Shown piece by piece: positions 35,646 to 44,410 of a stretch of DNA of 64,000 bases. The notes beneath the pieces are model-generated. The model saw nothing but the letters and a program-made list of their open reading frames with translations, ran no database searches and was not told the DNA's origin. A program made the position numbers and the translations under genes. The stretch is taken from contig NZ_CP066167.1 in the NCBI RefSeq assembly GCF_016132545.1, positions 1,205,001-1,269,000 on the forward strand, in the 5' to 3' direction. The stretch comes from Spongiibacter nanhainus (GTDB lineage: Bacteria; Pseudomonadota; Gammaproteobacteria; Pseudomonadales; Spongiibacteraceae). Position 1 is the first letter of the stretch. Each line of letters opens with the position of its first letter.

Positions 35646-37124
35646 ATGACTTATATTCTCGCCATCGACCAGGGCACCACCAGTTCCCGGGCTATTGTTT
35701 TCAATGAAAAGGGCAGGAGTTGTGGGACCGGCCAGCGGGAATTTACCCAACACTACCCCGATGACGGCTGGGTGGAGCACGATCCCGAGGAAATCTGGGA
35801 GACGACTCTCGCCAGTTGCCGGGAGGCCATAGAAAAGGCGGGGATCAGTGCCGGCGACCTGGCTGGTATCGGTATTACCAACCAGCGGGAAACCACCTTA
35901 TTGTGGGACCGGCAAACTGGCAAAGCCGTTTATCCAGCCATCGTCTGGCAGGACCGCCGCACCGCAGAGTGGACTGCCAAACTTAAGAGCCAAGGCCTGG
36001 AAAGCACCGTGAGCAAGCGCACAGGCTTGCTGTTGGATCCCTATTTTTCCGGCAGTAAATTGGCGTGGATTCTGGACAATGTACCGGGCGTGCGCCAGCG
36101 CGCCGAAGCCGGTGAGTTGGCCTTCGGCACGGTGGATACCTTTTTACTGTGGCGCTTGACCGGTGGCAAGCAGCACGCCACCGATGCCACCAATGCGTCA
36201 CGGACCTTGCTATTCAATATCCACACCCAGCAGTGGGACAAGGCCCTGTTGGATATATTTGGTATTCCGGCATCGCTGCTACCCGAAGTCAAAGATACCG
36301 GCGCAGACTTTGGTCGCTGTAACCCAGAGCTGCTGGGCGCAGCACTCCCCATCGCCGCTATGGTGGGGGATCAGCAGGGCGCGACAATCGGTCAGGCTTG
36401 CTTTGCACCTGGCATGGCAAAGAGCACCTACGGCACCGGTTGCTTTGTGGTGCTCAATACCGGCAGGGAGGCGCAAACCTCCAGTCACCGCTTGTTGACC
36501 ACTGTCGCCTACCGCATTGGTGGCGAGGTGACCTATGCCCTGGAGGGCAGCATCTTTGTTGCCGGTGCGGCAGTGCAGTGGTTGCGGGATGGTCTGAAGC
36601 TGATCGGCTCGGCGGCGGAAACCCAGGCTCTGGCCGAAAGTGTGCCCAGTGCCAATGGCGTGTATATGGTGCCGGCCTTTACGGGTTTGGGTGCGCCTTA
36701 CTGGGACCCCGATGCCCGGGGGGCGATTCTCGGCTTAACCCGGGACACCGGCATTGCTCATATCGCCAGGGCGACCCTTGAGTCGGTCTGCTATCAGACC
36801 CGGGATCTGGTCGAAGCGATGATTGGCGATGGCGCCGACTTCTCCACTTTGCGGGTAGATGGCGGCATGGTGGTCAATAACTGGCTGGTGCAGCGCCTGG
36901 CGGATACCCTGGCTTGCGACTGTGAGCGACCGCTGGTGACTGAAACCACAGCCTTGGGCGCGGCCTATATGGCGGGCTTGCAACTGGGGGTCTACGACTC
37001 TTTGGAGAAGATAGCCGAGTTGTGGGAGCGGGAAGCACTGTTTCAACCCGCTATGAAAGAGGTGGATCGGGAGCGCCGCTATCACGGCTGGCGTCAGGCG
37101 GTGGAGCGGGTGCGGTCGGGTTGA
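35646..37124 (+). CDS. glpK: Glycerol kinase
   Basis: A 492-residue FGGY-family kinase that phosphorylates glycerol. Motifs are [20 protein letters not shown] at the N-terminus, [31 protein letters not shown] and the C-terminal FGGY region [16 protein letters not shown]. The length matches the family. No glpF, glpD or glpR lies beside it. Its last 31 bases overlap the 3' end of the convergent EAL-domain gene. Confidence 0.96.
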   Translation: MTYILAIDQGTTSSRAIVFNEKGRSCGTGQREFTQHYPDDGWVEHDPEEIWETTLASCREAIEKAGISAGDLAGIGITNQRETTLLWDRQTGKAVYPAIVWQDRRTAEWTAKLKSQGLESTVSKRTGLLLDPYFSGSKLAWILDNVPGVRQRAEAGELAFGTVDTFLLWRLTGGKQHATDATNASRTLLFNIHTQQWDKALLDIFGIPASLLPEVKDTGADFGRCNPELLGAALPIAAMVGDQQGATIGQACFAPGMAKSTYGTGCFVVLNTGREAQTSSHRLLTTVAYRIGGEVTYALEGSIFVAGAAVQWLRDGLKLIGSAAETQALAESVPSANGVYMVPAFTGLGAPYWDPDARGAILGLTRDTGIAHIARATLESVCYQTRDLVEAMIGDGADFSTLRVDGGMVVNNWLVQRLADTLACDCERPLVTETTALGAAYMAGLQLGVYDSLEKIAELWEREALFQPAMKEVDRERRYHGWRQAVERVRSG

Positions 37125-39898
37125 GCGTCTGGGGGAAGAGTGATGGACAAGTCCAGCGCGTCCAAGGGTAGCGGTTTGGACAGGTAGTAGCCCTGCACAT
37201 ATTCCACACCCAGGGACTTGACGATGGCCAGGGCTTCGACGGTTTCCAGACCCTCGACAATAACCCGTTTGCCCAGCTTGTGGCTCATCTCCACCATGGA
37301 TTTCACCAGCTCTTGATCTTCCTCCCGCTCGTGGAGGAAGCGGATGAAGGACTGGTCAATCTTGATGTAGTCTACCGGTAACTCTCGCACATACTCGAAG
37401 GAGGTAAAACCGACCCCAAAGTCATCCAGCGCGATTTTGGCGCCGACCTTGCGAAAGTTGCCCAGCAGGTGTTTGGCAATGGCAATATTCTCCAGCGAAT
37501 CGGTTTCAACCACTTCAAAGATTAAACGCTCGGGGTTGGCGCCGGTTTTTTCCAGCAGTTGTTCCAGGCGCAATTGAAATTCCTGTTGCTCAATAGTGGG
37601 CGCGGTGAGGTTGATACTGAGCCCACAGTTGATGTCATCTCGCTGCCACTGGCTTTGTTGCATCATGGCCATTTCCATGACCGCGTAATCAATGCGGCTA
37701 AGCAGACCCGTTTGCGCCGCTACCGGCAGGAAGTCATTGGGTGGAATAAGGTTGCCATCCCTATCCTTCATCCGCACCAGGCATTCGCAGTGGCTCACGC
37801 GGTTTTCCGTGACATTAACGATGGGTTGGTAAAAAAGTATTAGTCGCTGTTCCGCCAGTGCTTCGAGGATTTGCCCCTTTATACGGTATCGCTCTTCCCG
37901 GGCGACACGATCGGTATCGTTGGGGTCGGCGCAATACACGGTGCCCTTGGCCTTTTGTTTCACTCTCACCATGATGTCGGTGACATCGGACAGCCAGTCT
38001 TCGATATCTGACGAACCATCTTCCATGGGTTCGACAACCACTGATAAGGACACCTCCTCATTGGCGTTTTGCATAGACAGGTGATAGCGATTCAGCGATG
38101 TTAGCTCGTTAATAAAGTCCTGTGGCGCCTGATCTTTGCGGTGAGTAAGGAGAGCGCAAAACTCCCCCGATCCGGTTCGCGATGTCAGTGCATTGCTGGG
38201 GAGGTGCTCAACCAAGTGCAGTGCCAATTGTGCCAGTAGACGGTCACCGGTAGAGAAACCGAAGCGGTCGTTGAACTGGGCAAAATTGTCGATATCCAGC
38301 ATCAACAGACTAAAAGAATGTTCCCTGTTGTGTTGGTGAACGTGCTCACGGGCTCTGTCTATAAAGGTGTTGCGATTCAGCAGGCCGGTAACGCGGTCGT
38401 GCTCACCCAGCCAGCTCAAGCTCTCGGCCGCTTGCTTGCGCTCGGTCAGGTCAACACCGACGGAGAGGAATAACAGTTCGTCGTTTTCTTCCACTGTGGT
38501 GTGAACCCACAGCAGTTCAAGTTGTTCGCCGTTGTGATTAACTAAAGGCTGCTCCTGCTGAAAGCGGCCACCAGGCAATAAATGGCAGCGTCGGTGCAAG
38601 CGCTCAGGGGTACTGGCGCCGGGGAGCCAGTGGTCAATAGGCAGGCCTGAGGCGTCGGTAACACCAATCAGCGCTGTGGCCAATTCGTTGGCGGTAACCA
38701 CTTTACCTCGGCCATCGCTGACGATGATGGCCATTGGGCTGTGATCCAGCAGCGTTTGTACAAAGCGCCTCTGCTGCTCAAGAGAGCGTACCTGATCCCC
38801 CAGTGCAAGCTTTTGTTCATTGACGGTATCGTCGAGGTTTTGCAGTGAGAAACTGACTTGAGTGAGAGCGAGTTTGAGCTGGTCTATCTCATCGGGGAAA
38901 AAGCGGCTGCGACCGACTTTTTTGAGGGCTTTGCGGAATGGGCCAAACTCAAAGTTGGGCAGCTGTTTAAGGATGAGGGTAATGCCGGCTAGGCGGCGCA
39001 GCGCCGGTTCGCAGATTAGGTAGACGATCATGATCATTACAGCCAGGGTAATAAGGCTGGACACGATAATCTGGGTTCGGGCGGCGTCGAATCGAAAGGC
39101 AAGGTCGCTTTGATCTTTGAGTATGGCAATACGGTGGGGCTTACCATTGGTGTCTGACAGGGTGAAGGGCTTTACGCTGTAGGTTTTGCCACCGAATTGT
39201 TGCAGCGAGACGTCGGGTGCAACTGCCGGATCCTGTTGATTGAGTTGCTCCAATACCCCGAGTGTACTGGTGCCGTGGCTGGCCAGGGCGATCGATGGTG
39301 GCGTATCAGCATCGGCAACATTATCCCGAAAAAGCGCTATCTCAGCATGGGTCAACTTAAAGAAATCCTCTACCAACAGGCTGGCAGAGCGGTTTAGGTT
39401 GAGAATGACTTCCCGGTTATCCGACGTGATCAGTGGAATAAAAGCGCGCTGGTAGCAGTTGTCGCGGCAGTCCAGAAAGGCAATGGGCCGCTGCTGGGAG
39501 CGGACCTGTGAAATCGCGTAAGCAATCAGCTTCCCGGAGGGCTGGCTGTGGTCATCGCCCAGGCTGCCCGAGGCAAGTACCTTACCAGCCAGGCTTAAGT
39601 AGGCCGCTGAGTCGATGGCGGAGTGCAGGGATAGCGGCAAGGAGCTTGCTGCAGTTTGTAGATTCTCGCTGCTAGCGACATGCTGGTGACCGTAGCGGAA
39701 CAATTCTCGGCTGGATCGCTCAACCAGGGCCAAAAAAGTGCTCTGCAGCTGATCCATCTCCTGGCGATTCAACTCGCTTTGCTGGTCGGCCAGAACCTGA
39801 AAACTGATGTAAGTCCGGGTCCCCAGGATGGTCAGAATCGCTACACACAGGGCGATGACCAGTTTCAGTTGCAATCCCAATCGGAGTCGTGTTTTCAC
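37094..39898 (-). CDS. Membrane c-di-GMP phosphodiesterase with PAS, degenerate GGDEF and EAL domains
   Basis: A 934-residue protein. Membrane helices at about residues 9-30 and 275-297 flank a periplasmic sensor region. A PAS domain ([20 protein letters not shown]) follows, then a GGDEF domain (about 495-655) whose signature reads GSGEF, so cyclase activity is unlikely. The EAL domain (about 665-915) has ECLVR for EALVR but keeps [16 protein letters not shown] and VEGLET, so phosphodiesterase activity is likely. The start is GTG. Third gene of a cassette with an outer-membrane protein and a binding-like protein. Confidence 0.92.
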   Translation of the reverse strand: MKTRLRLGLQLKLVIALCVAILTILGTRTYISFQVLADQQSELNRQEMDQLQSTFLALVERSSRELFRYGHQHVASSENLQTAASSLPLSLHSAIDSAAYLSLAGKVLASGSLGDDHSQPSGKLIAYAISQVRSQQRPIAFLDCRDNCYQRAFIPLITSDNREVILNLNRSASLLVEDFFKLTHAEIALFRDNVADADTPPSIALASHGTSTLGVLEQLNQQDPAVAPDVSLQQFGGKTYSVKPFTLSDTNGKPHRIAILKDQSDLAFRFDAARTQIIVSSLITLAVMIMIVYLICEPALRRLAGITLILKQLPNFEFGPFRKALKKVGRSRFFPDEIDQLKLALTQVSFSLQNLDDTVNEQKLALGDQVRSLEQQRRFVQTLLDHSPMAIIVSDGRGKVVTANELATALIGVTDASGLPIDHWLPGASTPERLHRRCHLLPGGRFQQEQPLVNHNGEQLELLWVHTTVEENDELLFLSVGVDLTERKQAAESLSWLGEHDRVTGLLNRNTFIDRAREHVHQHNREHSFSLLMLDIDNFAQFNDRFGFSTGDRLLAQLALHLVEHLPSNALTSRTGSGEFCALLTHRKDQAPQDFINELTSLNRYHLSMQNANEEVSLSVVVEPMEDGSSDIEDWLSDVTDIMVRVKQKAKGTVYCADPNDTDRVAREERYRIKGQILEALAEQRLILFYQPIVNVTENRVSHCECLVRMKDRDGNLIPPNDFLPVAAQTGLLSRIDYAVMEMAMMQQSQWQRDDINCGLSINLTAPTIEQQEFQLRLEQLLEKTGANPERLIFEVVETDSLENIAIAKHLLGNFRKVGAKIALDDFGVGFTSFEYVRELPVDYIKIDQSFIRFLHEREEDQELVKSMVEMSHKLGKRVIVEGLETVEALAIVKSLGVEYVQGYYLSKPLPLDALDLSITLPPDAQPDRTRSTA

Positions 39899-39912
39899 TA
39901 TTCACCCGCCTC

Positions 39913-41061
39913 CTAAAACCGGTATCCGACCATAATGGCAAATACCTGGGTTCGGCTGTCTAGTTGCCGCCCGGCGTTGTCCCCCATCGGCACGCCCGAA
40001 GTCCCGCGCATATAGTAGTAATCGGCACTGACTATCCAGCTTGGAGTGGGTGTCCATTGCCCACCAACGACCCAGTGTCCCGTTGAGCTACTTCCAGACT
40101 CCTGAAGGTCACTCATACTATATTCATAGCGAGAGAACATGGATAGTTCTGGTAACAGGCGATATTGTGTCTGTAGGTAGGCAGACGAAATATCGCTATC
40201 CTCTCCGCCCTGGATGCCCCGGTACTCGACGCTGGTGTAGGCAGCTTCGCTGGTAAAGGACCAGCGACTCAAGTTTAATTGCCCTGACAGCACCAGGCTG
40301 TTGGCGACCAGATCGACGCTAGGGGATTGGGGCAGCACCGTATCCAAATTGATAGACAAATCCAGTAGAGAAACCGCGAATCGACGTCGCCCGCCATCCT
40401 GGTTGTGCAGTAATTTTACAAAAATTGGCGAATCGACGCTGGCGTCATTGACTAGATCAGCTGATGGACCAAGTAGGTTCTTGAGGACTTTATCTTCGAT
40501 ATCGCGGTTAAGCCCATAGGTCATGGTGAGGCTGGTGCTGTTGTTGTCTTTGTCCCAATAGCTATATAACTGCGCGCCATCACTGGCAAAAAGAATTTCC
40601 CGCAAGCCGTTGCCCTCAAAGTAAATGGCCTGTGGCATAAGAATGCTGGGTCGCGTGAACAGGACATCCCGGGTGTCATTGTAGAGTCCGTAACTGTTGC
40701 GCACCCGGCCGATACGGAACCCTAAACCTGAAGAGCTATTCTCCAGAGCTTTGATATCGGCGAACAAGTAATCCAACTCTACGCTGCCGTTGTCGGTGGT
40801 GCCGGCATCGCGGGTGGTGATTTGAGCCGATAGAAATGATTTGGGGGTCAAGCGGTAGTGGCCGTACAGGCCCGCTTCCATAAAATCAGTGCTGCCATCG
40901 CGGCTCTCACCGTAGTAATTATTGCCTGTGCTGTAGAGCATCGCTTGGGATACAAAGCCGTGCAGATGGACGTGATCGTCAGTTCCAGCTTTGAGTGGGC
41001 CCCCAGTCAACAGAGCCGCCAGGGCGATGGCGCCGAGGGAGAGAAAATGTCGGTTATTCAT
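39913..41061 (-). CDS. Outer-membrane beta-barrel (porin-like) protein
   Basis: A 382-residue protein with a signal peptide (MNNRHFLSLGAIALAALLTG), alternating beta-strand pattern and a C-terminal MVGYRF ending in Phe, as needed for barrel insertion. No specific porin family is recognised. The start at 41061 has a GGAG site; its ATG overlaps the upstream stop as ATGAATAA. It lies between the binding-like protein and the EAL phosphodiesterase genes, so it may pass a ligand to that sensor. Confidence 0.75.
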   Translation of the reverse strand: MNNRHFLSLGAIALAALLTGGPLKAGTDDHVHLHGFVSQAMLYSTGNNYYGESRDGSTDFMEAGLYGHYRLTPKSFLSAQITTRDAGTTDNGSVELDYLFADIKALENSSSGLGFRIGRVRNSYGLYNDTRDVLFTRPSILMPQAIYFEGNGLREILFASDGAQLYSYWDKDNNSTSLTMTYGLNRDIEDKVLKNLLGPSADLVNDASVDSPIFVKLLHNQDGGRRRFAVSLLDLSINLDTVLPQSPSVDLVANSLVLSGQLNLSRWSFTSEAAYTSVEYRGIQGGEDSDISSAYLQTQYRLLPELSMFSRYEYSMSDLQESGSSSTGHWVVGGQWTPTPSWIVSADYYYMRGTSGVPMGDNAGRQLDSRTQVFAIMVGYRF

Positions 41062-41611
41062 GACGGTGGTCTCCGTCAACAGGCTGAGGCGCTGGCCGAG
41101 GAGCAGGGCCCGAGGGTGGATGGGAGTGCAGCAGAGCGTCGGAAGTGATGTAGCCGATGGCGCCCGGCGTAGTAAGGACGGCGTCCCGCAGCTTCTCGGC
41201 ATTCTCCATTACAGTGGGGGGATAGCCGGTGCCGCTGAATGTCAGCCGGTTCCAGTGGTCCCGGAGAACGTAGGGGTAGACCCCCAGCTTATACTTGCAA
41301 AAGGCGCGATGTAGGGCGTGATTGTCCGGAAGAACAAAGACCCGTACCGGGGTTTTTTCATCCCAACGGCGCTTGCGCATGGTAAAGATGGCCTGCAGGT
41401 CGCCGCGGCTGAGAGGCAATACTTGAAGCTCGGGATGAACCAATACTGACACGCCATCATCCGATAAATTCTCCGATGCATAGAGGCGCGGGCTTTTTAC
41501 GCCGGCCAATACTGCCGTCAGTATCAGGGCGAGGGCCATTGCGCCAAAGCGCTGTCCATGTCGGACATGTGCTGGCGGTTCGAGGACTGCCGTCCAGACG
41601 AATAGTGTCAA
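41054..41611 (-). CDS. Small phosphate-binding-like periplasmic protein
   Basis: A protein of up to 185 residues with a hydrophobic signal segment (AMALALILTAVLAGV) and a PstS-like PBP domain half: LSRGDLQAIFTMRKRRWDE, then FVLPDNHALHRAFCKYKLGV and TTPGAIGYITSD. Such short PBP-like proteins are often encoded with barrel and c-di-GMP genes. The start is uncertain: TTG at 41611 has AGGA upstream and gives a basic n-region; an ATG at 41539 has no ribosome site. Confidence 0.65.
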   Translation of the reverse strand: MTLFVWTAVLEPPAHVRHGQRFGAMALALILTAVLAGVKSPRLYASENLSDDGVSVLVHPELQVLPLSRGDLQAIFTMRKRRWDEKTPVRVFVLPDNHALHRAFCKYKLGVYPYVLRDHWNRLTFSGTGYPPTVMENAEKLRDAVLTTPGAIGYITSDALLHSHPPSGPAPRPAPQPVDGDHRHE

Positions 41612-41842
41612 TGTGATGCCATCCTACTTGCGCCGCAAAGCATGTCGTTGTGCCCTGATAAGCTCATCTGCGTTCCGTCTTCGCCCAGGCCTACCTCGAA
41701 TGGAAGAGGGCACGGGAGCGATATTGCACTAGCATAATGGCCGCAGTGGCATGGGGGCATCCGTAGAGATACTCACCACGCCAACATTTTCGTAACGTAG
41801 TAAAAATCTAGCTATAAGCTGCAATATTACAAGGGGCAAAGC

Positions 41843-42619
41843 ATGGGTCGAGTTGAGGGGAAAGTGTGCATCGTAACCGGTGCGGCCAGTGGTATGGGCC
41901 GGGCGGATGCGATTCGCTTGGCCAAAGAGGGCGCCAAGGTCGTCATCACTGACCTGAACGAGCGCGATGGTCAGGCCGTCGCGGATGAAATTGGCGCCAA
42001 TGCCGTGTTTGTTAAGCACGATGTCAGCAGCGAGGCGGACTGGCAACGGGTTATCGCCACGGCGGTTGACACCTTTGGTCGCCTCGATGTGCTGGTCAAT
42101 AATGCAGGCATGATGGTGCTTGGCAGTGTCGTGGACTGCTCCCTAGAAGACTACCAGAAGGTTATGCGGGTCAATAGCGACGGGGTTTTTCTGGGCTGTA
42201 AGTACGCCATTCCAGCGATGGAAGCCTGCGGCAACGGCGGCTCCATTATAAACATGTCTTCCGTAGCGGCCCTACATGGCATGTCCTTTGTTGCGGCCTA
42301 CAGCGCCAGCAAGGGAGCCGTGGCTTCCCTGACCAAGTCGGTCGCGCTGTTCTGTCGGGAGCGGCGCAACGGTATCCGGTGTAACTCCATTCATCCCGAT
42401 GGTGTTAAAACCCCGATGGTGTATAAGGTGGCCACCGGGCAGGAGACGGCCACCCGGGAGGAGATTGAGTCTTTGTCCACCGAGGCCAGCCCGATGTGTG
42501 AGCCCGAAGATATCGCCGCCCTGGTGCTCTATCTGGCGTCAGATGAGTCCAGCTTTGTGAATGCCGCCGAGATGCTGATCGACAATGCGGCCACGGCGAC
42601 GCCACCGGTGTCGATGTAG
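41843..42619 (+). CDS. SDR-family oxidoreductase
   Basis: A 258-residue short-chain dehydrogenase. The cofactor motif is CIVTGAASGMGRADAIRLAK with VVITDLNE (Asp, NAD preference). LVNNAGMMVLG, catalytic YSASKGAVASL and the substrate-side HPDGVKTPMV are visible. It resembles cyclic or hydroxysteroid-type alcohol dehydrogenases but the substrate is not known. It is 12 bp before the EthD-like gene, so the two form an operon. An AAGGGG site precedes the ATG. Confidence 0.88.
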   Translation: MGRVEGKVCIVTGAASGMGRADAIRLAKEGAKVVITDLNERDGQAVADEIGANAVFVKHDVSSEADWQRVIATAVDTFGRLDVLVNNAGMMVLGSVVDCSLEDYQKVMRVNSDGVFLGCKYAIPAMEACGNGGSIINMSSVAALHGMSFVAAYSASKGAVASLTKSVALFCRERRNGIRCNSIHPDGVKTPMVYKVATGQETATREEIESLSTEASPMCEPEDIAALVLYLASDESSFVNAAEMLIDNAATATPPVSM

Positions 42620-42631
42620 GCGCTGCTGGCG

Positions 42632-43348
42632 ATGACAAAACTGCAACTACTACTGTGGTCTGGGGGCGATACTGCGGCGCTGCACGAGGCGCTATTCAGC
42701 TTGGCCCCTGAGCTGCTGCGCCGCACTGAGGCCGAGGTGCAAGTTAACCTGGCTGATGAGGCGGTGCGGCCCGCTGCGGACAAGCGTATGGCGTCGAGCG
42801 GCGTGCTGCCGGATGCGGTGTTGTCATTTTGGTCTCGGGCACCGCAAGGGGAGGCCGGCACCAGCGACGAGTTGGCACAGATCAAGAGCGCACTCGAGCC
42901 CGGTGACCAGTGGGCGGTGTACGCGGTGGAGCACGCGGAGCCCCTTGCCGATACCCAGCGGTCCGTGGGGACCGGTGAACGCACACCGGGTTTCAGCCAA
43001 GTGGCCCTGCTTCAGTGCCCGGATTTTCTGAACTACGAGCAGTGGCTGGATCACTGGAAGAATGTCCACACTTCGCTGGCCATCGACACCCAAAGCACGT
43101 TTCGCTACGTGCAAAACCGAGTGCTACAGCAGCTCGACGGTGAGCATTCAGCGGTTGCGGCAATTGTTGAGGAGTGTTTTCCGGCACAGGCTATGACCGA
43201 CCCCCTGGCCTTTTACGATGCTCAGGGCGACGAGGCGCGATTCCAGGCTAACTCCAGCCGCATGATGGAAAGCTGCGCCAAGTTCATCGACTTTAGCCGC
43301 ATCGACGTGCTGCCGACCAGTGAGTATCGCTGGTGCTGGGGGCAATAG
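42632..43348 (+). CDS. EthD-like domain protein
   Basis: A 238-residue protein with a C-terminal EthD-type ferredoxin-like domain: LNYEQWLDHWKNVHTSLAID, FRYVQNRVL, then YDAQGDEARFQANSSRMMES and RIDVLPTSEYRW. The N-terminal half seems to be a diverged repeat of the same fold. EthD-like proteins accompany catabolic oxygenases. It probably acts with the adjacent SDR. The exact role is unknown. Confidence 0.7.
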   Translation: MTKLQLLLWSGGDTAALHEALFSLAPELLRRTEAEVQVNLADEAVRPAADKRMASSGVLPDAVLSFWSRAPQGEAGTSDELAQIKSALEPGDQWAVYAVEHAEPLADTQRSVGTGERTPGFSQVALLQCPDFLNYEQWLDHWKNVHTSLAIDTQSTFRYVQNRVLQQLDGEHSAVAAIVEECFPAQAMTDPLAFYDAQGDEARFQANSSRMMESCAKFIDFSRIDVLPTSEYRWCWGQ

Positions 43349-43373
43349 CGCCCCGATTATTTCTCGGTGGGTT

Positions 43374-44270
43374 TTACTCGTTGGGCATCTGCTTGAGGAT
43401 GGTTTCCAGCTGGTCCGCCAGGAAGCGACTGGCGGCGATCTCCATGGCCCGTCCCAGCTCCGCGTCTACCACCACTTCAGCCAAGGGGCGCATGCGCCAG
43501 ATTAACTCAGCAATGCCGGGGAACTCTTCCCGGGGTGGCAGAGGCTGATCGCCATAGGGCTTTAACACGTGGTGGGAGATCAGTTTGACAAACTCATCCG
43601 CCACCCGCTGAACGTTGCCCCGCATCATGCGCAGGATATCCAGCAGATCTTCCAGCGGAATGCCGGTGGCAGACAGCTCATCCGCCGCTTTAAGGGTGTT
43701 CATGCTGGATACTCGGATATTGGTGCCAGCTACTGAGAACAGCCCCAAGTCGTAGGCCATCTTAATGGCGGAGGGAGTCAATCGACTGCCGAACATTTTC
43801 ACCAACTCTGCCATGCTGACGGTCACCGGCTCTTCGTTGGTCCAGGGCGAGCTGATCGCGGTTTCCATGCCCAGCACTTCACTGAGGCCGACACCCTGCT
43901 CCAGGGCAGAGAGCAATTCCCGAATACTGCTGAGGGTATAGCCTCGATCCAGCAGATTGGAAATCAGGGTCAGACGGGATAAGTGGCGCTGGTTGTAAAT
44001 CCCCTTGCGGCCCCGTAACTCCGGGGGTGGCAACACTTCCTTGTCCTGATAGGCGCGAATATTGCGGACTGAGGTATTGGCCGCCAATGCCAGCTCTTCG
44101 ACACTGTATTCCCGGTAGGCCTCCTGTTCGCCGACGATGACGTCAGCCCGACTATTCTCCGGGAGAAACTGGGCCATATTATTGATGGTGTCCTTGGGGA
44201 AGCGCGGCAAATCCTGGCTTTGCTCGCCCTCCTTGCCGCTTGTGGTGTGGTTGCTTCCCAGGTCGGCCAT
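43374..44270 (-). CDS. MerR-family transcriptional regulator
   Basis: A 298-residue regulator. The winged-helix MerR domain (YSVEELALAANTSVRNIRAY, then GRKGIYNQRHLSRLTLISNL) starts near residue 54 of the product. A longer than usual C-terminal domain (about 160 residues) may bind an effector. The ATG at 44270 has a CGGAG site; a GTG at 44306 does not. It is divergent from the TonB receptor gene. A 28-bp palindrome between them, repeated before 47866, is the likely operator. Confidence 0.85.
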   Translation of the reverse strand: MADLGSNHTTSGKEGEQSQDLPRFPKDTINNMAQFLPENSRADVIVGEQEAYREYSVEELALAANTSVRNIRAYQDKEVLPPPELRGRKGIYNQRHLSRLTLISNLLDRGYTLSSIRELLSALEQGVGLSEVLGMETAISSPWTNEEPVTVSMAELVKMFGSRLTPSAIKMAYDLGLFSVAGTNIRVSSMNTLKAADELSATGIPLEDLLDILRMMRGNVQRVADEFVKLISHHVLKPYGDQPLPPREEFPGIAELIWRMRPLAEVVVDAELGRAMEIAASRFLADQLETILKQMPNE

Positions 44271-44334
44271 CTGTGGCTCCGTTGACGGTGTTTTCGAATT
44301 GCTCACGTTTTTGCTTTTACCTTGCAGCTGGATG

Positions 44335-44384
44335 TTGACAATGATTATCTATGAATTTATGTTACATACCTTGATGTTACATAA
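44335..44384 (+). promoter_or_regulatory. Promoter and palindromic operator before the TonB receptor gene
   Basis: TTGACA (44335-44340) and TATGTT (44358-44363) are spaced 17 bp. The operator overlaps the -10: arms TTATGTTACAT (44357-44367) and ATGTTACATAA (44374-44384) with spacer ACCTTG. One base breaks perfect symmetry. The same sequence occurs at 47737-47764, so a shared regulator is likely, the adjacent MerR-family protein being the best candidate. Confidence 0.8.
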
Positions 44385-44410
44385 TAATATGAACCATAAG
44401 CCTATTTTAT

